From Deinandra increscens subsp. villosa (lineage: Eukaryota > Streptophyta > Magnoliopsida > Asterales > Asteraceae): DNA of 64,000 nucleotides. The position numbers and the translations under genes were made by a program. The stretch spans positions 124,158,957 through 124,222,956 of the forward strand of contig JBCNJP010000007.1 in the NCBI GenBank assembly GCA_039602395.1, in the 5' to 3' direction. Positions 10,342 to 22,100 of this stretch are shown in pieces. Numbering within the stretch: position 1 is the stretch's first letter; the number at the start of each line of letters is the position of its first letter. Under the pieces are notes generated by a model that was not told the DNA's origin, did not search any database, and saw nothing but the letters and a program-made list of their open reading frames with translations.

Positions 10342-12537
10342 GGGTAAAGATCATGTGAAAACCACTCCTTAGCCTAAAAACCTAAAAACCACTTAAATTA
10401 AGGGTAATAAAGTAATTTAATATTTAATTTTTAATATTATCAATACCACACACACCCCTATGTTTCATACATTTACAAAAGAACCCTTCTTTTTCCCACT
10501 CCATAACCCCAACCCCTCCTCCCACCCCCCACCCCCACCCCCACCCCACCCCCACCCGTGTTGCATATATGCAACATAAGTGTGTTGCGTATATACAACC
10601 ATCAACCCTCCAGCCCCACCCCTACCCACCCCACCACCCCCTCGTGTTGCATGTATGCAACATAATTATATTTCATATATTCAACCCGTACCCCTTCCAT
10701 CCCTAGCCCCCGCCCAACCCCACCCACCCCCTACCCCACCCCACCCCACTCGTGTTGCATATATGCAACATAAGTGTGTTGCACATATACAACCCCCACT
10801 TACCCCCAACCCGCACCACTACCACCCCCATACCCCCACCCACCCCCCACCCTGTGTTGCATATATGCAACATAATTATATTGCATATATGCAACATAAG
10901 TGTGTTGCATGTATATACAACCCCCAAACTGTAACCCCCCCCCCCCCCGCGTGTTGCATATGTGCAACACAGTTGTATTGCATAATACAACCCCCACTTA
11001 CCCCCCCCCCCCCCATGTTACGTATATGCAACACCCTTGTGTTGCATATATACAACCCCACTCCCCATCCACCCACCCCCACCCCCGTGTTGCATATATA
11101 CAACCACACTTCCCACCCACCCACCACACCCCAACCCCCCGTGTTGCATATACGCAACACCCTTGTGTTGCATATAGGCAACACCCTTGTGTTGCAATAT
11201 ACAACCCCCACTTCCCCTACATTATATAATGCATATATGCAACATCAAATAAAACCATATTTCCGCTAATGTTGCACATATGCAACATGTCTTTTATTAT
11301 AGTTTTACACGTCATGATGTTTTAATGCAATATACTATGTTGCATATATGCAATATTCTATATAGTGCATATATGCAACATTAAATAAACCGTATTCATG
11401 CTTATGTTGCACATATGCAACATGTCCGTGTTTACAGTTTCAAATATTATGATATTCTAATGCAATATACTATATTGCATATATGTAATATTCTATATTT
11501 TACTTTCGTTCGTTTATTTCACGAACTTGTTTCACCTGTGACCTCCTAACCCTCGAACTTCTCTCCATCTCTCTCTCAAACCCGACGACCTTACGCAATT
11601 TGGTGTTGTTTTGATGGCTCGAGATAATATAGTAATAAGGATGATGAACACAAATGAAATATGGTTTACGAAGTAAATCAAGTTTGAACGAAACTTAAAA
11701 CCGATTACACCAATAGATTCGTACTTCAAATCCCAACAGAATGAAGCCAGGTTTTATTTATATTGCCGAGTTATTAAAAATCCACCATGGATGAGCTTCG
11801 CAAAGAATGTGAACTGTGAAAAAAAATTATGTTGCATATATGCAACGCGGTGGGGTGGGGGGGGGGTGGGGTGGGGGGGGGTGCCGTTTTGTATTTATAC
11901 AATATAATTATGTTGCATATATGCAACACGGGAGTGGGGGGTGGGGGTGCGGGGTAGAAGGTTAGGGGTGGCAGGGGTGCGGGTTGGGGGGGTTGTAGTT
12001 ATGAAATCTAATTATGTTGCATATATAAACACCGGGGGTGTGGGGGTGAGGGTGCGGGTTGTAGTTATGAAATGTACTTATGTTGCATATATGCAACACG
12101 GGGGTGGGGGTGGGGTGGGGGGGTGGTGAGGGAGGGTGGGGGTGGCAGGGGTACGGGTCGGTGGTTTTAGTTATGAAATGTAATTATGTTGCATATATGC
12201 AACAGGGGGGGGGGGTGGGTGGGTGGGTGTAGGCGGTGCGACAGGGGTGGGCGAGGCGACGGAGATGCGGGTTGGGGGTTGTATATATACAATATAATTA
12301 TGTTGCATATATGCAACATGGGGGTGGGGTGCGGGGGGGGGGGGGTGGGTGGGGGTGGCGGGGTTGGGGGGAGGGGGCGGAGGGGAGTTGAAAGGGTAGG
12401 GGGGTTGTTGTAAATATATGAAACATGGGGTGTGTGTGGTAGTGATAATATTAAATATTAAATTACTTTATTAGCCTTAATTGAAGTGGTTTTTAGGTTT
12501 TTAGGCTAAAAGAGGTTTTTAAGTGAACCTATATCTC
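10342..12537. mobile_element. 2.2-kb foldback element with palindrome/G-tract minisatellite arms
   Basis: About 130 bases at the left end (from 10342) match the reverse complement of the right end (to 12537), sharing TAGCCTAAAAACCTAAAAACC and ACCACACACACCCC. Inside, the left arm (10500-11215) alternates C-rich tracts with a 16-bp perfect palindrome, GTTGCATATATGCAAC. The right arm (11830-12430) has the same palindrome with G-rich tracts, so the arms are inverted copies. Eight exact palindromes were counted (10560, 10754, 10856, 11831, 11912, 12081, 12188 and 12301, approximate starts), plus many one-base variants. The centre holds a 130-bp direct duplication (11225-11485) and about 310 bp of unique sequence. 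The structure fits a non-autonomous long-TIR or foldback transposon. A target duplication is not clear, so the superfamily is open. Confidence 0.75.
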
Positions 12538-12979
12538 TCTTTTATTTTCGTTAGTTTATGACTCATTTTCCTTATCAGTGCTTCAATGTCTTACTTTCAA
12601 AATTTTATTTTATTAACATTCTATTTATTATTATACAGCACCGTTTAAATTTTCACCTAGCTTCGGATTTTAACAAGAAAATATTAAAATTAGATGTCAA
12701 CATGATGAATTGGTGTTTTTAGTTTTATTCAAAGGGAACTCAACCAAACTTTTGAGAGTTGAGACCATCGGCTCAGAAGTAGCCGGCTGCCACTATCACA
12801 TCAGCTCGGCTTCGTGGCTTCTGTTTCTGTACAGCCCACTTTACCGTCTTCTTCAACGCCTTCCACCGTCAAATACATAATAATATGCACATGTATCATG
12901 TATGTATGCTCATGGCCATCACATAATTCTCATGCCTATCTCCTTCGTACGACTGACTCCCCACTGTAACGAAAACGAA

Positions 12980-13105
12980 TAATATCTTGTGGCTTTGATT
13001 TTTCTCATTCCTTTTTATAGATCACCTCATTCTCCACCTCAATTTTCATCACTACCTGCTCCACTCCATTCTCTCTGTAAATCCTCCGATCCGTCATTAT
13101 CACAG
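12980..13105 (+). other. Probable 5' UTR exon of the PCH1/PCHL-like gene
   Basis: A pyrimidine-rich leader ends at CACAG|GTAAAT (donor 13106) and can splice to an acceptor at 13600-13601 (CTTAG). The next exon carries the start codon. The transcription start is not determined. The reverse-strand frame over this region is a shadow. Confidence 0.5.
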
Positions 13106-13712
13106 GTAAATTTTACTCCGAATTCGATAATTGCATGCTCATTGCTTCTGAAACCTAATTCGATAACTGTATGGAAGTAATTTGAAATCTCGACTGTTTG
13201 TAGGATTGTGTGTAATCGTTGTTTTGGATTATTAGTTCGTATCGTTTCGATTTTGGAGGCGTTGAGGTCATGAAGGTTCGTATAACTTGAAATTGTTGAT
13301 GAAATGGATAGATGTAAGTGAGCTAGGGTTTGGGAGGGTGGAATTTGTGGTTCGGAGTTGAAATTGTGTCGATATTGATATGGATTTCGTATAATTTCAC
13401 ATAACAATTAACACCTGCAGGAACTTGAAGAATCAAATAAGTTAAAATTTAGACAGACTGTTTTGTTTGACGATGATGTTCAGATAGAGATTAATAAGAT
13501 AGTTTTTAATGCAAAAATTGAAGCTGATTTGTAGCCATGTTTGCTAGTTTTTAGTTTATGGTGTTAGGTTCTTGATGTTAACTTTGTTCTTTCCATCTTA
13601 GGCAGATACATCCTGAATTTTGCGGTTTGAAAGTAACTTTGCTGAAAAGTCTGTAGTTCTAGTTGGACTCAAAGTTCACATTAGTGATATCAATTACTTA
13701 GTTCTAATCATA

Positions 13713-16004
13713 ATGCCTAAAAGTGGAGCAAAATCACATACTGTTAACAATGGGAAAACTGTCCAGTCTGCATGGTTTACACATTGGACAGGATCTGAAA
13801 TGAGTAAGCATGATCATTCAACTCAGATTGTTAGAAGCAGGGGAAATGATTTAAATGATCATGGTTTCAAGAATCACCTGAGTGGAGTTGAAATGGCATC
13901 TGATAATTTTGGATCTTCCAAAGGGATCAAAGATACAGATTTGACGATGAGTTTAATGAAACCGGGTAGTCAATCCTTTCCGTTTTTCAAACGAGCTCAG
14001 GAAAGTGGGAAGTTGAAGGAAGGAGTGCAAGCATTAGGACCTCAAGTTTCAAATGAAAAGTTGACCCTTGATTTTAATCTAGAAACTTCTTCAAGAGAAA
14101 GCCATCTTCAACCTGCAGAGCAGGTGAAATATCACATGTTTTTTGGTGACAGCAGCTACAAGGTTGATAGCCACACAAACCATGAACCCGAAAACTACCA
14201 CCACCCGACGGCCGCTTTTGCATCCAAACCAAAAAGTGAAAAGTCAGAAATGACCTCATTTTTAAGACAGAATAACACAGCCGTTTTAAAAGCACCCCCT
14301 TCTACAAGCAGCCACCATTCACCAGCAGTTATTGAAGATCAATCCAAAAGAATGCAAAAACACGTTGGAAGTGGATTTTTTCCACATCTAATCGGTTCCC
14401 CACAATATAGCAAATCACAGACATTGCATCATGGACAATATTCACTACAAAATGTTCCCCATTTTGTTAATGATGTGGAGGTGGCTAGAATGCCAGGTGG
14501 TCTTCACAGTTTCTCTAGAACAACTCACAGTTTATTGATCACAAAACAGACTGATATTAAAGTGTATCAAGAAAGCCAGTATTATAGAGAATCTAGGGTA
14601 TCCACCCAATTTAAAGGAGAAGCTTTCAACGAGCCTAAGTGCAGCCATCCATATTTTGGTCAAAGTCAACAAGGAGTAAAGCTTCAACTTTTAAATTCCT
14701 CTGATCATGAATCACATGAAAATGCTGAGGATTATGGAGCTTCTGGAGATGTTCAGAAAAATGAGTCATCAGCTGACACCGACACCATGGACATGGAGTC
14801 TTTTAAGGAGAATCATCTTTCTGGTAAATTTTTCTGTCGACACCATCGTTCGTAGTTATTGTTTCTTGTTATGCATAGTTTCTTTTTGTATTCCCTCTAC
14901 ATGCTAATGTTGTATCATTTAGTTTCTGGCAGTAATTAACTTGCATTTTCTAATAAAAATCTTTTATTACAGGTGTACGTTTGTCCCTGCCAAATAAGGT
15001 ACCCTTACTGCCCTCAATCCTCTTTACCCTTATTTGTTATATATACAAAAGTTATAATAATTAATGTGTTACTTATGATTGAAAAAGTTATTAAAATATT
15101 AATTTATATATTTGAATAAAAATGATCAAGGAGGTTGTATGAATTAAAAAAAGACTCTGGGAGACTTCTGAGTTCCAAGTCCATTACCATTTTAGCTAAA
15201 TGTGTTGCTTTGACCCGTTTGAGAATAAATGAGATAAAACACAACCAAAATTATCGTATTCATAATTAAATGGGTCCAAATTGTCACGTGTACTCATTAG
15301 CTTACTTCATGCTTACATTTCAGGACATTATGGTGGAATCAAATATAGAGAAAGATAAATGCAGAAAGCGTAAGATTGAACTACCCGATATGAACTTAGA
15401 GATTTCTGCTCAACCAGCTGCATCAAGCTCAACTGATAAAGCCGAGCCAGGCACTTCAAGAACTCAAAGTTTAGATATGAACACACTACACTTGAATCTT
15501 GACCAATCCACTAACTCTAACTCAAACTCAATCTCAAACTCATGTTCAAACAGTAACCCGGATTTAGATCCAGGAAGCAGATGGATCAAACGTCTCAAAT
15601 TGTCTGAAACACCATCATCACATGGAAGACTAAGTAGATTCTTCACAACAGTCAGAGTGATGGAAGGTATACCAGAATCAGTGTTGGATAAAAATCATGG
15701 TAAAGGTTCAGAATCTGAGGCAGGTGACTCGTCTTCAGCAGAGACAAGACGCGAAGGCAAGGATATAACGCTTTCACATTCTTGGATTCAAAGGTGGAGT
15801 CATAAAAAGAGCCAGAAGAATCCCGAGACTGCGGGGACTTGCCAGCCGGATAATCCTAAATCTGAAATGGAAGAACTTCAGAAAAAGCAGTTTCCAAGCA
15901 TTGCTGCAATGGCGCTAATGGGTAAGGCAATGACTGGATTTAAACAGTTTAAGTTGCAGAAAAAAGAGTCTTTTGTTGTTTGGAACACCAAGGCTATCGA
16001 ATAG
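13713..16004 (+). CDS. PCH1/PCHL-like photoperiodic growth regulator (At2g16365 type)
   Basis: Three coding exons, 13713-14823, a 26-nt micro-exon 14973-14998, and 15324-16004, join in phase to 605 residues. I use the ATG at 13713 because the open frame upstream lacks another ATG. The protein is mostly disordered, rich in Ser, His and Gln. The recognisable part is the C-terminus: SRWIKRLKLSE, then LSHSWIQRW, then FPSIAAMALMGKAM and a final SFVVWNT. From memory, these blocks mark the plant family of PCH1 and PCHL, often mislabelled 'F-box protein'. In Arabidopsis, PCH1 binds phytochrome B and stabilises its active form in nuclear photobodies. No F-box is visible. An Asn/Ser-repeat tract (NSNSNSISNSCSNSN) lies just before the first conserved block. 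The family call rests on recalled motifs, so the role is inferred. Confidence 0.6.
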
Positions 16005-16779
16005 TCTATGTTGGTGGTTTAACAACATCTTCTAGGCGTCAATTTCTCCAGAAATCAAGAATCTAGGGAATCTATCCGCAGTCTTAGTTTCAATATGCTT
16101 GTATTTTGTACCTAATCTATAGCTTGATTTTGGTGTCTACTACGTGCTTTAATGAATCAAAGGTTCTGTTTCCTAGTCATAAAGATAAAGTTGGATGTCG
16201 TTACTCCTTAGTAATGTTTTGCTGTTTATATTTTTCAACAAGTTATTAAGATGTGGCATAATTTTATAAATCTGTATATGAAGTCGTGGGTCTGAGAGTA
16301 GGGTTTTTAATTTTATTTTATAGAATAGAGCTAGTATTTACATTCAGCTCATTCTAAATCGTCTATCGTTTGAGTAAGATTTAGTTACGCTGTAATTTGT
16401 TTTTAAGAGCTAAATCATCATATATCCATACATGTCTTTTGTAGGATTTAAACTCACAACTTTTTAATTGGGGAGTCATCATTTTATCATCAAGTTATTC
16501 TCTTCGAGATAGATGTTGAAATTAGACGCTTGGTGGTAAGTAAACCAAAAGATAAGTTTAAATAGCAAATCGGTGATTTTAACCTTAAAGAAATAGACGT
16601 GAAAACTGAAAAAGAGAAAAAGAAAGCAATACTAGAAAAGTAAATATGATAAGCTGTGCAGGTGAATAACTTCTAGTGTGAGGAGTTGAGGATAAATAAG
16701 AAAACTTCAGGGGTCGAAAGTGACAAATTGGGTAGCGTAGTGGAAAATTTCAGTACAAACTTAAAAAATAAAAAAGAAT

Positions 16780-16851
16780 TCCGTTGCCGGGACTTGAACC
16801 CGGGTCTTTCGGGTGAGAGCCGAATATCCTGACCAACTAGACTACAACGGA
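16780..16851 (-). tRNA. tRNA-Glu (anticodon CTC)
   Basis: Read on the minus strand, 72 nt fold as a cloverleaf. The acceptor arms TCCGTTG and CAACGGA pair fully, the anticodon loop is CTCTCAC with CTC at positions 34-36, and the T arm is CCGGG-TTCAAGT-CCCGG. No CCA is encoded, as is normal for a eukaryotic nuclear tRNA gene. It decodes GAG as glutamate. It lies in the first copy of a tandem duplication whose second copy is broken. Confidence 0.95.
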
Positions 16852-17081
16852 TTTGTGTTTAATTAGCAAATCGGTGATTTTAACCTTAAGAAAATAGACG
16901 TGAAAACTGAAAAAGAGAAAAAGAAAGCAATACTAGAAAAGTAAATATGATAAGCTGTGCAGGTGAATAACTTCTAGTGTGAGGAGTTGAGGATAAATAA
17001 GAAAACTTCAGGTGTCGAAAGTGACAAATGGGGTAGCGTAGTGGAAAATTTCAGTACAAACTTAAAAATTAAAAAAGAATT

Positions 17082-17105
17082 CCTGACCAACTAGACTACA
17101 ACGGA
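17082..17105 (-). pseudogene. Truncated tRNA-Glu remnant
   Basis: Only the first 24 nt of the tRNA (acceptor 5' strand and part of the D arm) survive in the second duplicate. The anticodon and T arms are deleted. Confidence 0.9.
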
Positions 17106-17119
17106 TTTGTGTTTAATTT

Positions 17120-19123
17120 TATAACCTTATTTAAAAATAAATCATTTGGTTAAGCAGATCACCCAAAAAATACAGTACCCCTTTGTTGACATTTATAAAT
17201 ACCTACTTAGTCTATAGGGAATTGAATCATTAACCTTTTACTTATGAGTTATGAGTTCAATTATACATGGTAGTTCTAGCCTATAATTAAGGGTTAAAAC
17301 TAACAAATGATTTTCAATGTGTATATACTTTTGGATCAGGTTGTATACCTTCCAAGTTGGAATGAGTACTTTAAAGTATATATGTTTAACAGGTCAAGCG
17401 AGATTGTATATTAGGCAATAAAATGGTTAAGTTGGAAAAACTGGTAACACTAAAAACCAACTTATAATACACACACATATATACAAGGGTTATCTTGAGA
17501 ATTCTAAGCAGTCTTTTTCTACACATGTTTATACATATGTAAAAGAGTTCTATATCTTACATGTATGTATGAGCAAGTGGTTAGAACGTTGGGCTCGTCA
17601 ATTTACTTAGTTTGACCTTCATTTAGATTTCTGAATTGATTGGATTACTTGCTAAGTTTTAAGTTTTATGCTAACTTGTGAATATGGATGAAGATCGAAG
17701 CTCAAAACGTGCAGAAGACACGTCTCACCCATGTGGCCTGTACTTTTGTGGTTTAATTGGCGGCGCAGCTTGTTGCCCGCCTTCCCTGCGTATTGACTTA
17801 AGTCGTGTATGTTTCTTTTGGTGAAATCGTAGTTATAACAACTGTTTTTTGTTCATTGGCGATACAATCTTCTGTATAGAATCACAATTTACATCTAATC
17901 TATCTTATATTTTTAGATATTATAAAAATAAAGAGTATGTGTCATCGTTACAAAAAATAAACCACCAACTCTTTATGTGACACACTAAGACAATATAATA
18001 TCATTTTCAGTAAACTGTTCTTATAAGAATAATTAAAAAATTTGTAGGAAAATCTGAAGACAAAAAGACAACTTCATTGGTTGAGTAATTGTGCACCTTG
18101 GGAATTTCGTTTTGTACTTAAACATATTCATCCTATTGGGAACTTAACCTCCTGTGATCCAACAACTTCAAGATCCAAAAAATATGTATATAAATATAAA
18201 CTGGCCTAATAGGAGTTGCTTTTGTAAGCAAATGATTTCTAGCTCAATAGTATTCATAGCGTTAGTTTGTGGCTCCTTTCTTTGAAGGTTAAAAGTTCAA
18301 ATCCTACAATGAGTAAGTTATGTGGTTAATTTTAGACGTAGGTTAGGTGCCGTTCAAAGAGAGAAGCAGAGATTTTGCCTCTAGAATTTCAAACCCGGAA
18401 AAACATAATATATTGGTGTAGTCTAAAAGTATGATAGATTACATTTTTTTAACGGTCAAGAAAACTAGCAAGATGCTAGGATACAATGAAAAGAAAAAAC
18501 ACCAAGAACAACAAAAACTCCTCAGGAAAACATCTAAATAAACGCTAGAAAACTAGCATCGCCAAGAAACAAAAATCACTACCAAACTCCTATTCCTCTG
18601 AAAGCTTCAAACCTTGAACTTCAAACTTTATCACCCAACCAAGATTTAAGACGCCTCAAGCCCCCCTTAATATATAAGGTCAATTCTAGAGGCAAAGTAA
18701 ACTTGATGAGGTATTGGAAGATAAAGAAAACGCACGGAATAAGGAACTCCAAAAGAGCGACTTACTACTCCCTTTCATAAATATGATTGATTACATGTAT
18801 ATAAGTATAAATATATTTGATAAATTTAATTATTTTTGGAACTGAAAGATAAATTTAAATCATAAATATAAGTCAACTTAAAACATAAACTTCCCAAATG
18901 TAAATAAGGGAATTGGATTATTTTACTTAATATAATACATAGTAAACTTTAGTACAAGAAAAAAGATGTGTTGTGGCCCTTTGCCCCTTTGTATGGTCAC
19001 AACCACTAACCCTAGGGTTCAACCTAACATGACCCATGGGGAAAGCACTTGATCCTCGCCTCATGAAGTAAGCACATGTACTCTCTGCATCATCACTTGT
19101 AAAAGAAAGAAAAACCTCATGTT
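17120..19123. other. Intergenic region with repeat fragments
   Basis: No gene is supported. Seen here: possible tRNA-derived SINE-like box motifs near 17570-17600 and 18245-18310, and a 60-bp segment containing GGCGGCGCAGCTTGTTG (17755-17815) that recurs at 45388-45446. A stretch at 18420-18760 resembles antisense 3' sequence of a decayed LINE, which is weak. The short reverse frame 18927-19127 overlaps the AGPase 3' region without support. Confidence 0.4.
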
Positions 19124-22100
19124 TCATATAATAACACCATCATTGATTGTAGCTTTCTCCAATATGATTGTAATCCCAGATCTTATGTAGAATCCTTCAT
19201 CTGCTCTATCACCTTCTTCAACACCCTGTTAAAATTCAAACCCACAATTAGCCAGTTATGAAAAATTCTAGGCCCAACCGCTAACTACAGGTTGAAAAAA
19301 AAACTGTCGTTGGGTTGGGTGGGCTGGTCCGACTGGCTGCCTCTGGCGGTTTTGTTATGACGGTTAAACTAAACTAGGTTTACTATCCACATGTTAATTG
19401 TTACCGTAGGGATATAACGGGTACACAAAACAGTTACATTGTTGTAATGCAAAGTAAAGAAAAAGACTGCGTAACAACGTTTAAATTATAAGACAAACAC
19501 TTAAAGCGTTGAGCCTAGAACCTAAAGATTATGTACACGACTATACCTATTACACCATCAATGTGTTAAATATGTTGTGTATGGACAAAAAAATGTTAAA
19601 AAAAAATTAAGATCTTTTAACTTATATTAAATTTTTTAATATCTTAAAAATGGAATATGAACATATGAACCATCTATATTCAAAAAAAAAAGAGATATTG
19701 ATAAAATAACTTTATACGGCCGGTTCCGAGTCCCAAACAGTCGGTTGGATCATCTAACTATCAAAACCGAACCATATAAACCTCAAACTGGCCAGACCAG
19801 CCGATTTGCCCCAAAGAAGCAAGTTTGCTGGTTTGGCCAGTTTGATAAAATAATTTTATATGACCGATTCCAAGTCCCAAACAGTTGGTTGGGTCGTTAA
19901 ACTGTCAAAACCTAACCATATAAACATCAAACTGGCCAAACCAGCCGACTTGCTCTTTCGGGGCAGTTAGATGAAGGTAACTAAATTTATAGAGGATATA
20001 TAACACAAGTATAATCAAAGATGAAACTTGGCTTACATCTTTATTCATGATCATCACATCACTTCCAATCTTTGCATTCTTGTCAATAATGCAGTTTCTG
20101 CAACAACAACAATGGTGAAGTTAAACACAGCGAAAGGTGTTAAGGTGCTTCGGGTTTCCAATGTGACATCTTTATACCTGATTTTCGTGTTACTGCCGAC
20201 CCCAATTGGGACCTTTCCATTAGCCAGCAAAGAAGCAATCTCAGATTCTGTCTGATAATAATCTGCCCCCAACATTAACGTATCCTGTTACGGGTTTTAG
20301 TCAAGAAAATGATCATTCTGTTCAGAGATCAGATCAGGATAGATGACTATAACAACAGTTTAGATATGAAAAAGCCAGTTTTCACCTTGAGCTCTACCCC
20401 TGAGTCTAATCGTGAGCGTTCACCCACAATCGAGTGTTCGATGCTGCATTCTCTCAAGAAACAACCATGTGAAATGATTGCATTCTTTATCTGCAAATTT
20501 GGGCCAGAAAAAAGTTTTAACTTTTTTGCAACAATTTGATAAATCAATGCTATGACATGTTATGAATAGCTGACTAGACAGGCGGGTTGGGCCGGACCGA
20601 ACGTGGACCGGGAGGGTCAAGCAGTTCAACAGGGAGCGGGTGGACCCGGGGTTAGTAAGACTGATTATCAAGATCAAACCACCAAACAATCAATCGGTTT
20701 AGGGGTTGTTAGATTTGTGGTTTGGGACTGATTTCGGGGTGATTGATTATCAAGACAAAAAAGAATTACTAGTATTATTCTTTGTAACCATGAGAACCCG
20801 TTACCAAAAAACTCATGGGTCCTACAAATATGTTGCTAACCAATCCTAACACAAATCCTAACACTAGAACGCTTGACTTTACCTTGCATTTTTCAAACTT
20901 GGAAGGTGGCAAGAACCTTGGAGAAGTGAAAAATGGAGTCTTCGGATCATAAAACTGAAACTTAGGTACCTTCAAAGTGACATCAAACGAAATCAAACGA
21001 CAATCAAAACATCAAACTGTTTACACATGAAAAGAGACAACATCTAACAAGTGAATCACCTCATCTGTAAGCGCCAAATTCGCATCATAAAAAGACTTAA
21101 TTGTTCCAATATCCTCCCAATAATCTCTAAATAAATACGCCTGCAAAGATCATCAGAAACACATAAGAAAAAATCACAGGAAAAATAACAAAAATGGATT
21201 ATTTCCTTACTTGCACATTATGTTCTGTCACAGCAGCAGGAAGGATTTCAGATCCGAAGTCATTAGATGTCGGGTACCTCCATCTTAAAAGCTTTAACAA
21301 AACATCTCTTTTGAACACATAAACACCCATTGATGCAATATATGGTGATTCTTCAGCCTCTTTTTGTGATAATCCAAGTAAAGTTGTATCAAACCGCTGC
21401 AAAAACAAAACAAAAAAAATCAAGAAAACGAGTTTAAAATCACAAGTGTGTTTTTTTAAACATAATGTATGCTCACCATTGCTTCCAAATCATTGCCTTT
21501 CGGTTTTTCAGCAAATTGGACGACTTTACCCGTGTTATCAAACTTTAAGAGTCCAAAATCAGATGCCCGACTGGAAAATACACGATCTTGTTTCAGATTT
21601 CATGAAGTGAATCAGAAAACAAGCAGGTAAGAGTATAAAGTTTTTAGATTTATAGACCTTTCACCAACTGGCACGCAAGAAACGGTGATATCAGCGTCTC
21701 TGTCAATGTGATTCTGTTTGTACATTTTAAAAAAGACAGTTAAATTAAGTTAAAATTTTAGTTTTTTTTTTTTTCACTTCCTGATGCTAAAAGAAGAAGA
21801 ATATACATACCTGCAAAAGGTTTAGATAATCCATACGGTAAAGATGATCACCCGATAAGATTAGTATATCCTCAATATCCTTGTTCTTGGCATCCTACAT
21901 TGAACAAAAAGGTCAAAAAATTAAACATTGAATAGGATGTTAAATGTTAATATATACATAAGATTGATTTTTTTTGCTGGTGTGATCGATTAATGAAATG
22001 ATGTAAAATACACAGACGGACCTCAAAAACCCACGTAAATTGCCTTACGGCATCTGCAGTGCCTTGGAACCAATTCATTCCCGTTTCACCAGGTGTTTGA

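Larger units (their letters stand above)
16558..17119. repeat. 301-bp tandem duplication carrying a tRNA-Glu gene
   Basis: Two copies, 16558-16860 and 16861-17119, are almost identical over their whole length. The second lacks 47 bp of the tRNA gene. The deletion joins GAATT directly to CCTGACC at 17080-17082, with a CC shared at both edges, consistent with a microhomology deletion after duplication. Confidence 0.9.

Noticed and set aside
10580..11269. Overlapping Pro/His/Cys-rich or Gly-rich open frames on both strands (also 11941-12413)
   Set aside because: They are translations of the repeated palindrome and C/G tracts; all six frames stay open because of composition. No start context, domain or splice logic.
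10560..12320. CRISPR-like regularly spaced palindromic repeats
   Set aside because: Spacers are simple C- or G-tracts, orientation flips in the middle, and the host is a plant; this is a foldback minisatellite.
13620..13712. N-terminal extension of the PCH1/PCHL-like protein
   Set aside because: The extended frame begins at TTG, not ATG; the first ATG is at 13713.
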